A stretch of DNA of 64,000 nucleotides from Flavobacterium sp. CS20 (GCF_018080005.1 NZ_CP073015.1:1054001-1118000), one strand, 5' to 3'; positions 18,322 through 28,223 are shown, counted from the first letter of the stretch. Numbers and translations are program-made. Notes: generated by a model from the letters alone, not told the origin.

Positions 18322-18466
18322 AACAAAAAAAGAATTTGACGCTGTCAAGTTTGCAAGAGAACAAAAAGACAAATTAAGTGAAGTTCTATCTAAAATGTCA
18401 AAAGAAGAAATAGTAGCTTACTTTAAAAAAATTAGATTGGAAAGTCGGATAAAGCCCAGTGCCTAA
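18311..18466 (+). CDS. putative antitoxin partner of the PIN toxin
   Basis: 51 residues, too short for most gene callers. It begins METKTKKEFDAVKF and is highly charged and helical (KMSKEEIVAYFKKI). ATG 18311 overlaps the toxin stop by 11 bases, so translation is coupled. The TAA stop lies inside the attC left core (GTGCCTAAC). Small charged proteins in this position are usual antitoxins; the sequence itself is not assigned to a family. Confidence 0.7.
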   Translation: METKTKKEFDAVKFAREQKDKLSEVLSKMSKEEIVAYFKKIRLESRIKPSA

Positions 18467-18592
18467 CACGAGGCTATAAGTAATGCTGTATGATGTGCTT
18501 AACCGAAGTTTGAGATTTTTTGCTAAATTTGTTGAAAAGTTGAAAAGTAGTGGCATTTTTGCACAGCACTACTCATAGCCAAACCGTTACCA
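18459..18592 (+). other. attC site (cassette 9)
   Basis: Left core GTGCCTAAC matches the cassette start TTAGGCAC. Arms GGCTATAAGTAATGC/ACTACTCATAGCC. The loop carries TAAATTTG, a perfect match to the Bacteroidota -7 element. Junction 18586/18587. Confidence 0.8.
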
Positions 18593-18707
18593 GCTATGTT
18601 AGACCAAACTACAACCTCAAAACTTAAAAAAAATATAAGTGGAGGTAAGATACCACTAAAAACGGGGCGAAATCGAAAAGCCAAACGAGTATGATAAACT
18701 AAAAAAA

Positions 18708-19451
18708 ATGAAAATGAAAAAAGTGATTTTAACTTTTGTGCTCTGTAGCACACAATTCTTTTCTTACGCCCAACCAACACTTAACAATATTGAGAATTTT
18801 GTTGTCGGTATGACACTTGTTTTTCAAGAATGTGACACATCAGGTGTTAAGGTTGGGAAGAAAGGCGGAAACAGAATTTGGGATTTTTCTGACTTGCAAA
18901 GTCTGAATTCAAAGACTATTACTGAAGACATGATTTTACCAGATTCAACAAATTATAAAGATCAATTTCCAACCGCTAATTTAGTTGAGAAGTATTCAGA
19001 CGGACGGCTTGTTTTTGCAGAAATAAATAAAAATGAAAATTATCTGGTGGGCTTTGTTGACAATACAATCCCCATTAATATGAAATATGAAAAACCTATG
19101 CTATTTGCAAAACGTCCAATACATTTTTCTGACTCAATCTCTGATACATATACTACTAAATATAATATAAAAAATCTTGACTTCAAGGGACAAGGAACAG
19201 TTACTATAATTGCGGACGGTTATGGAACTTTGGTTTTGCCAAATGGTAAGTTTGAAAATGTTTTGAGAGTTAAAATAACTCAGCAACAAAAGGATACTTT
19301 GGTATAATACTCAACTAATACATCTACGAGCACTGTTACTTATGTGTGGTTCAATGACAAATACCGTTCAGCACTATTGAAAATTAGTAAAACCAAATCA
19401 GACTATTATTCAAATAAAACAGTAGAATATCTTTTAAAAGAAAGTAACTAA
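18708..19451 (+). pseudogene. secreted protein with in-frame premature stop
   Basis: Begins MKMKKVILTFVLCSTQ with a signal peptide ending SYAQ. The frame meets TAA at 19305-19307 after 199 codons, then continues in the same frame for 47 further codons (TNTSTSTVTYVWFNDKYRS) to a stop at 19451. The downstream part is clearly coding in character, so a single-base substitution to TAA is likely. The intact protein would be about 247 residues, secreted, of unknown function. First gene of the cassette starting TTACCAGC. Confidence 0.65.
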
Positions 19452-19461
19452 ATTTAATGAT

Positions 19462-19650
19462 ATGAAAAAGAAAGACGGTTCAGACATTGGAGGAATAGTT
19501 TGTGGAGGATTTATGTTTTTAGGAGTTGGCATAGGCTGGCTTTTACAACAAAACTTTGTTATGACCGGTGCAATAGGATTGGGTGTTGGTCTTATTGCTA
19601 TGGCGACAATTATGGTATATTACAAAAAGAATAATAATGATTCAGAATAA
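19462..19650 (+). CDS. small membrane protein
   Basis: 62 residues with two hydrophobic segments (GIVCGGFMFLGVGIGWLL and TGAIGLGVGLIAMATIMVYY), glycine-rich, ending in a charged KKNNNDSE tail. Predicted inner-membrane hairpin. It follows the secreted protein by 10 bp. No family recognised. Confidence 0.6.
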   Translation: MKKKDGSDIGGIVCGGFMFLGVGIGWLLQQNFVMTGAIGLGVGLIAMATIMVYYKKNNNDSE

Positions 19651-19667
19651 GTAAAAGTGGAAAACAC

Positions 19668-19803
19668 AGCTGGTAACAGCGTATATAGTTTATGGCGGAT
19701 TTTATTATAAACCGAAAATTGTAGTATTTTTATAAATTAAAAGCTTAACCGAAAGGCGAGCGGTTGTTATCCCGCCACAAACCATATACGCGAGACGTTG
19801 TGC
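19668..19803 (+). other. attC site (cassette 10)
   Basis: Left core AGCTGGTAAC matches the cassette start TTACCAGCT. Arms CGTATATAGTTTATGGCGG and CCGCCACAAACCATATACG; junction 19797/19798. Confidence 0.8.
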
Positions 19804-19810
19804 CATATTA

Positions 19811-19880
19811 AAAAAAAATGAAATGGTTAAATGACTAATAAGTTTCGGGCTAACCACCCATATGATAACAGTTTATCACT
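19811..19880 (+). repeat. 70-bp target-site duplication, left copy
   Basis: Identical over 70 bp to 21,531-21,600 on the other side of the IS1634-like element. It derives from the leader of cassette 11; a related single-copy leader (CTAACCACCCA block) occurs at about 39,200. Confidence 0.9.
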
Positions 19881-21530
19881 CCTGTTTTCGACAATTTAAA
19901 ATCTTAAATTTCATAACTTACTCAAAGCGTATTAGTTACGATATTTTTGTTTTCATTTTGGGTGTCCCAGGGTGTCTTTTTAGTAAATTTGCACTGTGTT
20001 TGTTCGCAAAAAGAAAAATAAAAGCGGTGTAATTAGCGTCCAAGTCATTGACAAAAGTAGTGGCAAGTATCGCTTATTAAAGACCATTGGCAGCAGTGCT
20101 ACTAAAATTGAAGTTGACCATCTATATGAACAAGGTAAACAATGGATAAAAAATTATACGGGAGCACAAGAATTAGATTTTAACGATTATAGACAGCACA
20201 CAGAACTTGTTCTTCAAGGACTTGAAGAAATATCTGTTTATATCCGGAACTGCTTTTAGGAAAGCTTTTTAATCAGATTGGGTTCAATCAAATTAATCAT
20301 GATTTATTTAAGCAATTGGTTCTTGCTAGACTTTGCTACCCTTCTAGTAAGCTTAAGACATCAGATTATCTTTTTAAATACCAACATAAAGCTATTGATG
20401 TTCAAGTTATTTACCGATACATGGATAAGCTTCATAAACAACACAAATCCCAAATACAAGAAATTAGTTATAATCATACCTTGAAAATACTAGATGGAAC
20501 AATAAATGTAGTATTCTATGATGTTACCACTATTTATTTTGAAATTGATAACGAAGATGAATTACGCAAAACAGGCTTCTCTAAAGAAGGCAAACATCAA
20601 AATCCGCAAATTATGCTAGGGTTATTAGTTAGCAAAGATGGTTACCCATTGGCTTACGATATTTTTGAAGGCAATAAATTTGAAGGACACACCATGCTAC
20701 CAGTCATTGATAGTTTTAAGAAAAAATACGGATTAGATCAATTAGTCATCATCGCTGACTCTGGGCTACTTTCTTCTAAAAACATAGAAGAACTTCAAAG
20801 CAAAAGTTATGAATTTATTCTTGGAGCTAGAATTAAAAATGAGAAGTCCTTTATAAAAGAAAAAATATTAGCTTTAAAACTTAAAAATGGAGAGAGTGCA
20901 GTTGTAGAAAAAGGTAATTTGAGACTTATCATAAGCTATTCCGATTCAAGAGCCAAGAAAGATAAGCACAATAGAGAAAAGGGATTAAAGAGACTGGAAA
21001 AGAAAATTAGATCAGGAAAACTAACCAAGTCAAGTATCAATAACAGAGGTTACAATAAATATCTAAAACTTGATGGAGAGCTAAAAGTTTCAATAGACAA
21101 AACAAAATTTGAAACAGATGCAAAATGGGATGGTCTAAAAGGCTATATAACTAATGCTAAATTGAATAAAAATGAAATTTTAGAGAATTATAGTCATTTA
21201 TGGAAGATTGAAAAGGCTTTCAGAATAGCTAAGACAGACTTGAAAATAAGACCAATCTATCATAGAGTTCAGCGTAGGATTGAAGCTCACATTTGCATAG
21301 CTTTTGCAAGATATAAAATACACAAGGAACTAGAAAGGCAACTCAATGAAAAGAAATCTTCATTAAGTCCTGAGAAGGCTATCAACATAGCAAAAACAAT
21401 TTATGCGGTAAAAATAAAACATCCAATAACAAAAGAGATAACTTATCTAACTCACATCAAAAGTGAAGAGCAGAAAAAAATTGCAAATCTATTCGATTTT
21501 TGATTTGGGTGTCCCAGCGACGAAAACAGG
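19881..21530 (+). mobile_element. IS1634-like insertion sequence
   Basis: 1,650 bp between two identical 70-bp direct repeats. Terminal inverted repeats CCTGTTTTCGAC / GTCGCTTTTGTCC-like (right end reads GACGAAAACAGG). A GGTGTCCCAG motif recurs near both ends. Very long, variable target duplications are a known peculiarity of IS1634. Confidence 0.85.
19996..21503 (+). pseudogene. IS1634-like DDE transposase, one frameshift
   Basis: Starts with GTG at 19996 (MFVRKKKNKSGVISVQV). The first 85 residues end at a frame break about 20,245, where the expected VY..ELLLGKLFNQIG is split by a one-base change. The rest runs in another frame to 21503 and holds the DDE catalytic core: D in FYDVTTIYFE, D in VIIADSGLLS, and E in LWKIEKAFRIAKTDL. 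Otherwise of normal length (about 500 residues). A single indel separates it from an intact gene, so it is recently inactivated or mis-sequenced. Confidence 0.85.
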
Positions 21531-21600
21531 AAAAAAAATGAAATGGTTAAATGACTAATAAGTTTCGGGCTAACCACCCATATGATAACAGTTTATCACT
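21531..21600 (+). repeat. 70-bp target-site duplication, right copy
   Basis: Identical to 19,811-19,880. Confidence 0.9.
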
Positions 21601-21682
21601 GATCTTTAATCAAAAACTAAAGTCAGTTAAATAATTAACATTTTGTAAAAAAAGTAAAACTTAATTATTAAAAATTATTATT

Positions 21683-22462
21683 ATGTATTTAAAAAAATTT
21701 AATTTTATTTTATTTATTTCATTATTTACATTAACATCCTGTACAGATGATGCTAATTCTTTGAAAGATGATAACATTCTAAAATCAATTAGTAGTGCCG
21801 AAGAGTTACCTTTTAGCAAAATAAAAGAGATGGCTCAACAGCATAACACAATTCTAAGAAATATACACACAGAATTTGGTGATGTTTCAGATTACAGTAA
21901 AAATGAGGAAGAATTACTAACTTTAAGTTTGTTTAATGATTTAGATATAAACACTAATATAAATCAAGAAGATGCAATTTCTTTTTCTGAAAATGTAAGG
22001 AGTGTAGAAGACGTTATAACACTTTTACCACATGAATATGAAAAGGAATACATTAGACAAATTAGAACAATACTTTATAATTCTGAAAATTTAGAAGACT
22101 TAAATAATGAAGTAAATATAATCGTTGATAATATAATTAATGATCAAAGAGAGATGTACAAAACCCCTCTATTGTTATATGCTGAAACTATAAAGACTTC
22201 TGCTGAATATTGGGCGCCAGAAAATATTGGGGGTTTAGGATATGGTGATGAAATATTAAACAATAATAAAATGCTCAAATCTGATTCTAACTGGCAAAGT
22301 GTAGCTGAAACAGATGGTCAAGCTATTGCTACAGGAATGATTGGTCTTGCGGCTTATGGTGCTTGGGGTGTTATGTTTGGTCCTGCAGGTTTTGCTTTAA
22401 CAGGTGCTTCACTTCTTTGGGTTGTAGGTGAAGTGGCTTTAAGTTCTGCTATGTGGGGATAA
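21683..22462 (+). CDS. lipoprotein with glycine-rich hydrophobic C-terminus
   Basis: 259 residues. Signal peptide with lipobox LTSC (Cys20), then TDD. Residues 21-205 are acidic and helical. Residues 212-259 are a hydrophobic, Gly/Ala-rich tail (ATGMIGLAAYGAWGVMFGP, then AGFALTGASLLWVVGE) that would span or insert into a membrane. Its stop overlaps the ATG of a 63-residue two-helix membrane protein as TAATG. The cassette at 39,316 has the same arrangement, a related leader and a near-identical attC, so the two are paralogues. A membrane-active toxin with an immunity partner is one hypothesis; no known family recognised. The IS1634-like element separates the gene from the original cassette start. 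Confidence 0.7.
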   Translation: MYLKKFNFILFISLFTLTSCTDDANSLKDDNILKSISSAEELPFSKIKEMAQQHNTILRNIHTEFGDVSDYSKNEEELLTLSLFNDLDINTNINQEDAISFSENVRSVEDVITLLPHEYEKEYIRQIRTILYNSENLEDLNNEVNIIVDNIINDQREMYKTPLLLYAETIKTSAEYWAPENIGGLGYGDEILNNNKMLKSDSNWQSVAETDGQAIATGMIGLAAYGAWGVMFGPAGFALTGASLLWVVGEVALSSAMWG

Positions 22463-22653
22463 TGAATAAATGGATAATTTTATTCTTTATATTTATTATT
22501 GTAACAATCTTTAACCACATTACTTTTTGTTCTTTAAAAAACTTAGACCCTTTAAATACAGAATCAGATGTAGTTATTAAATCGATTTTTTATTCTATGT
22601 CAGTTAGCTTTTTATTAGGTTTTGTATTTTTAAAGAAAGGAATTAAAAAGTAA
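22462..22653 (+). CDS. two-helix small membrane protein, coupled to lipoprotein
   Basis: 63 residues from ATG 22462, overlapping the lipoprotein stop (TAATG). Two hydrophobic helices (WIILFFIFIIVTIF and SMSVSFLLGFVFL) are joined by a polar loop with NLDPLN, with a basic C-terminus KKGIKK. Same size class, topology and overlap as the gene at 40,131. Likely a dedicated partner of the lipoprotein, perhaps immunity or anchoring. Confidence 0.65.
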   Translation: MNKWIILFFIFIIVTIFNHITFCSLKNLDPLNTESDVVIKSIFYSMSVSFLLGFVFLKKGIKK

Positions 22654-22655
22654 AC

Positions 22656-22790
22656 ATGGCACAACCCTGCATATATTCAATAGCGGCTTTTGGCTTAAAC
22701 CGAAGGCCGCTATTGTTTCAAAATATACTTTTTAAAGTCATAAATTTGGAATATTTTCACCGCTACTGAAACATATGCTTCCCGTTACCA
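22656..22790 (+). other. attC site (cassette 11)
   Basis: Left core ATGGCACAAC matches the cassette start TTGTGCCAT. The inner hairpin AATAGCGGC...GCCGCTATT is strong. Closely resembles the attC at 40,316. Junction 22784/22785. Confidence 0.8.
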
Positions 22791-22792
22791 CA

Positions 22793-24475
22793 CATTCCCC
22801 ATATCAAGAAACTCGATTAATTTCTATTGCTAACGATGCCGATAAAATATTGGTTATTATTTTTGTAATGATCCTTTGTAAGACCGATTTTTCAAATGGT
22901 GCTTGAGATAGAGCCCGTGCGCTCATTCTGGTTGAAATGTAAAAAAGCCCCGACTCTTCTCAGGGCTTTGTTGATAATTTCAGTGGTGGCTACGATAATT
23001 CGCAGACCCCGTTCAGAATAATTTTCAATACAAAAATACATTTCCTTAGGATCTTTTTTGTTTAATACTTAAATATTTTTCAATTATGGCAAGAAAGAAA
23101 AAGTTAGAAATGGAAATTGTAAACCAACATGCAGAGGTATTGACATTGGAAGTCGGTCTCACTTTGTAGCAGTTGGACAAGCCCTAGAAGATGTAAAAGA
23201 ATTTGGGGTTTATGCAGAAGATCTTACTGCAATTTGTCAACACCTAAAAAGCTATGGTATTACCTCAGTTGCCATGGAAAGCACAGGAGATTATTGGCAA
23301 AATCTTTTTACAGAACTCATCAAGCATGATTTTGAAGTTATTTTATGCAATGGAAAATTTACCAAACACGCAAAAGGTAAAAAAACAGATGTTAAAGATG
23401 CAAGATGGATTCAAAAACTGCATGCATTAGGTTTGCTTACAAGTAGTTTTTTGCCTGACCAGCAGACTGAAATACTTAGAACTTATGCACGTCAGCGAGG
23501 CAATATTATACATCAAGCGTGGCAGCTTCAAGAAAAATGCAAAAGTGCACTTAAGTTTTTAAATTTTAGACTTGATGTTGTAGTTAAAGACATTTGTGGT
23601 CTTACAGGTCTTAAAATCATAGAAGATATTTGCAAAGGAAATTTAGACCCTAATGAACTTGCTAAGCATCGGCACTACAATTGCCGAAAGTCTGAGGCAG
23701 AAATAGCAAAAGCCCTCCATGGCAATAACAGGAAGACTTTCTTTTTGGGTTAAAACAAGAATTTCAAACTTATCAGTTTTTACAAAAACAATTAAAGGCT
23801 TGCGATAAACAGATAGACCAATTCATAAAAAAGCATCTTGACACAAATCCAGAATTAAAAAAACTAAAAACCAATCCAAAACCTTATAAAAGAGAAAATA
23901 AGAATGCTCCCAAAATAAAGGATTTTAATCAAGTAGCTTATCAGTATTTTGAAGGTGTGGATCTGCTTGCCATTGAAGGCGTAAGTCATGCTACAATACT
24001 TAGTATTATGGTAGAGATAGGTGGAAGGATTTAGAAAGTTTAATTCTTCAAAAGAATTTGTCTCTTGGTTAAGACTAGCACCAAACAACAAAATATCAGG
24101 CGGTAAAGTGCTTAGTTCAAAAGTTCCTAAAGGGAGTAATAGATTAAAAATAGCATTACGACAAGCGACTAATTCTATTGGAAATTTAAAAGATACACAC
24201 TTGTCTGATTTCTTTAAGCGTGTCGCATTTAGAAAAGGAAGACAAGCGACAGTAAGCGCAACAGCAAGAAAATTGGGTGTAATCATATGGAATATGGTTA
24301 CAAAAAAAGAACCTTATAAACCGCCAAAAGAATATCTATTCCTCGATCAAAAAAGAAAGTTAGGCATAGCCAAAAGAATGAGGAAACAAATCGCTAAATT
24401 TGGATTAACTAATGAAGATTTAGGCTTAAATGCAAATATCTATAAAACAGCAACTTAATTTACGTTAGTCAGAAT
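22793..24475 (+). mobile_element. IS110-family element, copy 2
   Basis: Near-identical to copy 1, about 1,683 bp, again starting 6 nt after GTT (GTT ACCACA then CATTCCCC). Right end CGTTAGTCAGAAT. Confidence 0.85.
23086..24458 (+). pseudogene. IS110-family DEDD transposase, frameshifted
   Basis: Same protein as at 8,588. This copy has three breaks: near the start (AACATGCAGAGG against AACATGCAACAGG in copy 1), the shared break in TTGGGTTAAAAC at about 23,750, and at GGTGGAAGG (about 24,022; copy 1 has GGTCCGGAAGG). All are small indels inside otherwise near-identical sequence. Catalytic residues are present. Confidence 0.8.
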
Positions 24476-24799
24476 TAGAAACGAGTTTTCGATTAAAAAA
24501 TAACGATTGATTTATAAAAACACGAGCTGAATTTTAAATACCAATTCGAAAAAAAACTCTATGAAAAATAATTGATTGGATGATTTTTGAGCTGATATTC
24601 TTAATCGAAAAATCGAATTTTTTTTGCGATTTTAAGGAATTGAATGAAAATAAGGGATTTGATTTTTTTCAATTTTTTGGCTGAAATTCAAAATCTCGGA
24701 TGAATAAAAAAAACAAACTGAAAGGCTTTTGATTGAAATGATTGGCTTAACCGAATGAAAGTTGATAAAATCAAACAGAAATTGACACGTGGAATGAAA
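24476..24799. other. gene-less segment between IS110 copy 2 and intron 2
   Basis: 324 bp, very AT-rich, with no open frame of useful length on either strand and no recognisable structure beyond short AATCGAAAAA-type repeats. Probably the decayed body of cassette 12. Confidence 0.5.
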
Positions 24800-26796
24800 G
24801 TCGAGTAGGTAAAGGGGATCTCACCCCTAAACCTCTCACAGAACCGTACGTGATAGTCTCCCATCATACGGCTCTTCTTAACAAGTCTATGGCGTAAAAC
24901 CGTATTGCCAATGCACAAACAGATTAGGATAATGCTTTGCAGTTTCCTGTAACCATTTGTAGGCAAAAAACCAGTGTTTACGCCTAAATCTCCGATATTT
25001 GTTGCGTACCCATTTTGCCAGACGCATATTCAAGAAACGAAATACATAGTGTAATTCACTCATTCTTACTTTGCCGTAATAATTAATCCAACCTCGTACT
25101 TTTTCTGCTATTATGCCTGCCAAATCTGGCAGGCGTAAATGAACCATACGATGAAGTTTCATCTTAAACAAAGTTTGATTGATGCGTTTCTGTCGTTTAC
25201 GACTGATTGACGGTGTAAATCCCAAATGAAAGTTCCCAAAATAGCCCTTTACCATTCTTGGCTTAAATGTAAATCCAAGAAAATCGAATGTTACATAATG
25301 AACCTTAAATGGTGGATGCTTCTTTTGGTTGCGTTTGCAATACACGATATTGCTCTTGCCGTCTTTTATCTGCAATTTGCACTGTTTAAATCGGGCTTTT
25401 ACCGATTCCAATGTCCGCAAGGCTTGTGTAAAGTTATCGCAATGGATGATAATATCATCAGCATAACGTTCAAACTTTACCTCTGGGTGGTTGTTCTCAA
25501 TCCACTTATCAAAAACAACATGCAAGAAAATGTTTGCCAGTAATGGACTTATGACACCTCCTTGTGGTGTGCCTTTGTCTCGTGAATGAATACTACCGTC
25601 TTTCTTTTGAATTGGAGCCTTTAACCAACGTGCTACATACAAGTGAATATGCTTTTCTTTGGTAAAATGTCCTAATGCTTTAAGCATTAAGTCATGGTCT
25701 ATCTCATCAAAAAAACTCTTGATATCCAAATCTATCACCCAATCCATTTTCATGCAGTTTTCCCTGCATTGCTTTATGGCTTGATGCGCTGATTTGTTTG
25801 GTCGATAGCCAAAAGAATCTTTACTAAACTGTTTATCTACAATCTGTTCTAATTCTTCTCTTATTACCATTTGAGCCGTTCGGTCTTGTACTGTTGGAAT
25901 GCCAAGCTTCCTGATTCTGACCGTCTTCTTTGGGTATTTCTACCTCGCGCACAGTGCTGGAAAATAACTACCATCTGGCTAACCTATTCCATACAGGATA
26001 TAAGTATTTCATAGGACGTGAATGTACTTCTTATGCTGACAAATTATCAACACCTGAAGTACCTTTGTTACTCTTTACCTTTTTAAAGGCATCCCATACC
26101 TTTCGCTTTAATATCGGTTGCGACTTTTGTTTCTCTTTGAAAATCATCCTAAAAAAAATCTTTAGTTGTAATACAATTTAAAACTGTTAAGTCAGTCCCT
26201 TCGCTCCATTTCCATTACAGAAACTTCATCACTACTACAGACTAATCCGCCACTAATTAACAGTATCGCTACTTTCTACCTTGCCCTTCGGGGTTGTGGT
26301 ATTTTTGCACTATTAATTAGCTTCTCCTGTTCCGTAATTGAGCCGTAAGTAAAGCTCCTGCCCTCTTTATGCCGATTGCCACTTGACCAGAAATAGGTAT
26401 CATGTCAAGTTCTGTTCTCGCAAGACCGCCCATCCCTCGATTTTGACAATACTAAAGTTGTTTACGACACTTCTACAAGGGTTCAATCTCGTCTCTTTCA
26501 GCTTCTTTACTCCTACCATAGCAAACTACTCTGAAAACAACACAGGTAGTGCATTTAACCTTATCGCTCAAGACCAACCCGTGAAAGGAAAGCCCCATAA
26601 GGCGGTTTGACTGGTGTGCCTAATCACTCCCAGCCGAGAGACCAATCCTCATCGTACTCTTTACGTGAATCCACCTGAAACAAATGCCAGGGTCGTTTCT
26701 AAATACCAATGAGACTCTCATCTCAATTACAGTTATGTTACTTGTTTTCAATGAACTTAATCACTATCTTGTATCCCCAAGTAACGCAGGACACAC
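24800..26796 (-). mobile_element. group II intron (class C, attC-targeting), copy 2
   Basis: 1,997 bp, same ends as copy 1 (5' GTGTGTCC at 26796, 3' CTCGAC at 24800). The 5' edge is exactly 10 nt from the AAC of the ACTGCTAAC core on the opposite strand. Domain V present near 24,843-24,876. Confidence 0.9.
24887..26147 (-). pseudogene. group II intron reverse transcriptase/maturase, frameshifted
   Basis: The main frame, 327 codons from 25870 (MVIREELEQ), retains the RT YADD and maturase blocks. The N-terminal 90 or so codons (from MIFKEKQKS at 26147) are broken by several single-base changes: a T insertion in GATTCTGACC relative to copy 1, an extra A in the AAAAAAAT run at about 26,153 near the start, and changes around 25,970 and 26,058. 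The amino-acid sequence outside the breaks is almost the same as copy 1. Confidence 0.85.
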
Positions 26797-26800
26797 AACT

Positions 26801-26940
26801 ACTGCTAACATTATGTATCTTCAATGGCGAGGTTTGGGAGCTGAAACCGAAAGTTTGGGATTTATTTTCTAACTTTACGACTGAAAAACGAAATGCATCG
26901 CTTCTTTGGTCGCCACTGAAAGATACACAGACCGTTAGCA
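26801..26940 (+). other. attC site to the right of intron 2
   Basis: Left core ACTGCTAAC, arms TGTATCTTCAATGGCG and CGCCACTGAAAGATACA, junction 26934/26935. The core does not match cassette 12's start (TTACCACA) but does match the next cassette's start (TTAGCAGT). Confidence 0.75.
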
Positions 26941-26963
26941 GTAAGCAAAAGAACGACACTACT

Positions 26964-27953
26964 ATGAAACGATTTATAGACGAACAAGGGACATTTGAAA
27001 TAAAAGTACCAGCAACATGGAAGCATTCAATTAAGAATGAAAAAGTGCATACTTTTCAAGAATATGAAATTTGGAAATCAGATGCATTCCAGCTTTCAAT
27101 TAATTCATTAGATACCGAAGAAAAGAAAAACAATTTTCAAAACTTAACTAAATCATTAGAAATTGAAAAAATTGGTGCTCTTGACTTTAGTAAATTTCCA
27201 GACAACGGAGATGAAGAGTTTACAACAAAAACTTGGATAAGACAATTTGGCGATAAAATGGTCACATTTACTTTGACGCATCCAAATAATCCTGATAAAG
27301 AGCTTGATAGTAGAACGATTGAAGACAAAATTGAAATGGTACACTCAATTTTAAAAGAGTTCAAACTAATTGAACCTGAAAAAAGTGGTCAAGTAATTAG
27401 CTCTTACAGATTTGATATGTTTTTACAAGGAGTCGGAGCAACTGGACTAATTTTAAGTAAAGCAGTCGAAAATAAGGCATTTATTGAAGCGACTTGTGTT
27501 TTAGCAAGTCAAATTGATGCTCTTTTAAGGGTTGGAATTATTCTAAAAAATCAGATAGATAATGACAATAGCGAGATTGAAACTGAATGGTTTTATCAAG
27601 GATTAACTGATAAGAAAAAATCTGAAAAGGATATATATATAAAAGCCAAAGAATTAGGAATAATTGACCAATCAATATTTGATAAGCTTTATACATTATA
27701 CGATGATAGAAACAGAGTAATACATCGTTTTATAATTTCTGAAATTACATTGGCTGAAGTTGAAGAGATTGCATATAAATACTACCAGAAACAGCAAGAA
27801 ATAAATAAAATAATATATAATCTTGAAAGTGAGCAGATAAGGCTAAATATTGGTATGACAAGAGTGGACAATGATGGACAGAGTAAGGATAATCACTTGG
27901 AATATATCAAAGGAAAAATTGGGAAACAGAATTATTTTGATGAAAAAGAATAG
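26964..27953 (+). CDS. HEPN-like domain protein
   Basis: 329 residues from ATG 26964; the frame stays open upstream through the attC and part of the intron but that is not coding. The N-terminal 135 residues are beta-rich (FEIKVPATWKHSI, VHTFQEYEIW, FQLSINS). Residues 150-290 are helical with DDRNRVIHRF at 247-256, which contains the R-x4-H motif (RNRVIH) of HEPN ribonuclease or nucleotidyl-binding domains. HEPN proteins act in toxin-antitoxin and abortive-infection systems. It is alone in its cassette, so an orphan effector or self-contained regulator is possible. Domain call is moderately secure. Confidence 0.6.
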   Translation: MKRFIDEQGTFEIKVPATWKHSIKNEKVHTFQEYEIWKSDAFQLSINSLDTEEKKNNFQNLTKSLEIEKIGALDFSKFPDNGDEEFTTKTWIRQFGDKMVTFTLTHPNNPDKELDSRTIEDKIEMVHSILKEFKLIEPEKSGQVISSYRFDMFLQGVGATGLILSKAVENKAFIEATCVLASQIDALLRVGIILKNQIDNDNSEIETEWFYQGLTDKKKSEKDIYIKAKELGIIDQSIFDKLYTLYDDRNRVIHRFIISEITLAEVEEIAYKYYQKQQEINKIIYNLESEQIRLNIGMTRVDNDGQSKDNHLEYIKGKIGKQNYFDEKE

Positions 27954-27960
27954 AATGCCT

Positions 27961-28093
27961 ACTGCTAACATCATATATAAAACATTTGGCAGTCAGTGGG
28001 TTATCAAGCGTTTCATCTCGTATCAAAAGTACTTGTAACTTGACAGGAAAGTGCTTCGAAATGCCAAACGTTTCATATACGTAACCGTTGGGC
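27961..28093 (+). other. attC site (cassette 13)
   Basis: Left core ACTGCTAAC matches the cassette start TTAGCAGT. Arms CATATATAAAACATTTGGCA and TGCCAAACGTTTCATATACG; junction 28087/28088. Confidence 0.8.
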
Positions 28094-28130
28094 ACAATCC
28101 CTCATAGACTCATAGAAACTTTAGTCCCTC

Positions 28131-28223
28131 GGCTAACGTAAAATGAGTAAATTTGGATTGAAAATTGAAATGATGAATAAAATATAAATAACTGATTTAC
28201 AGTAATATAATTTTACGTTAGCC
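28131..28223. repeat. 93-bp perfect-ended inverted repeat, attC-like or MITE-like
   Basis: The ends GGCTAACGTAAAAT and ATTTTACGTTAGCC are perfect 14-bp complements. The outer GGCTAAC/GTTAGCC resembles paired attC cores. The right end (ACGTTAGCCAGAAT) also differs by one base from the right end of the IS110 copies. It lies 15 bp before the integrase fragment. Confidence 0.5.

Noticed and set aside
26709..26963. N-terminal extension of the HEPN-like protein to 414 residues
   Set aside because: The extra residues would be encoded by the intron end and attC; ATG 26964 lies at a normal distance inside the cassette.
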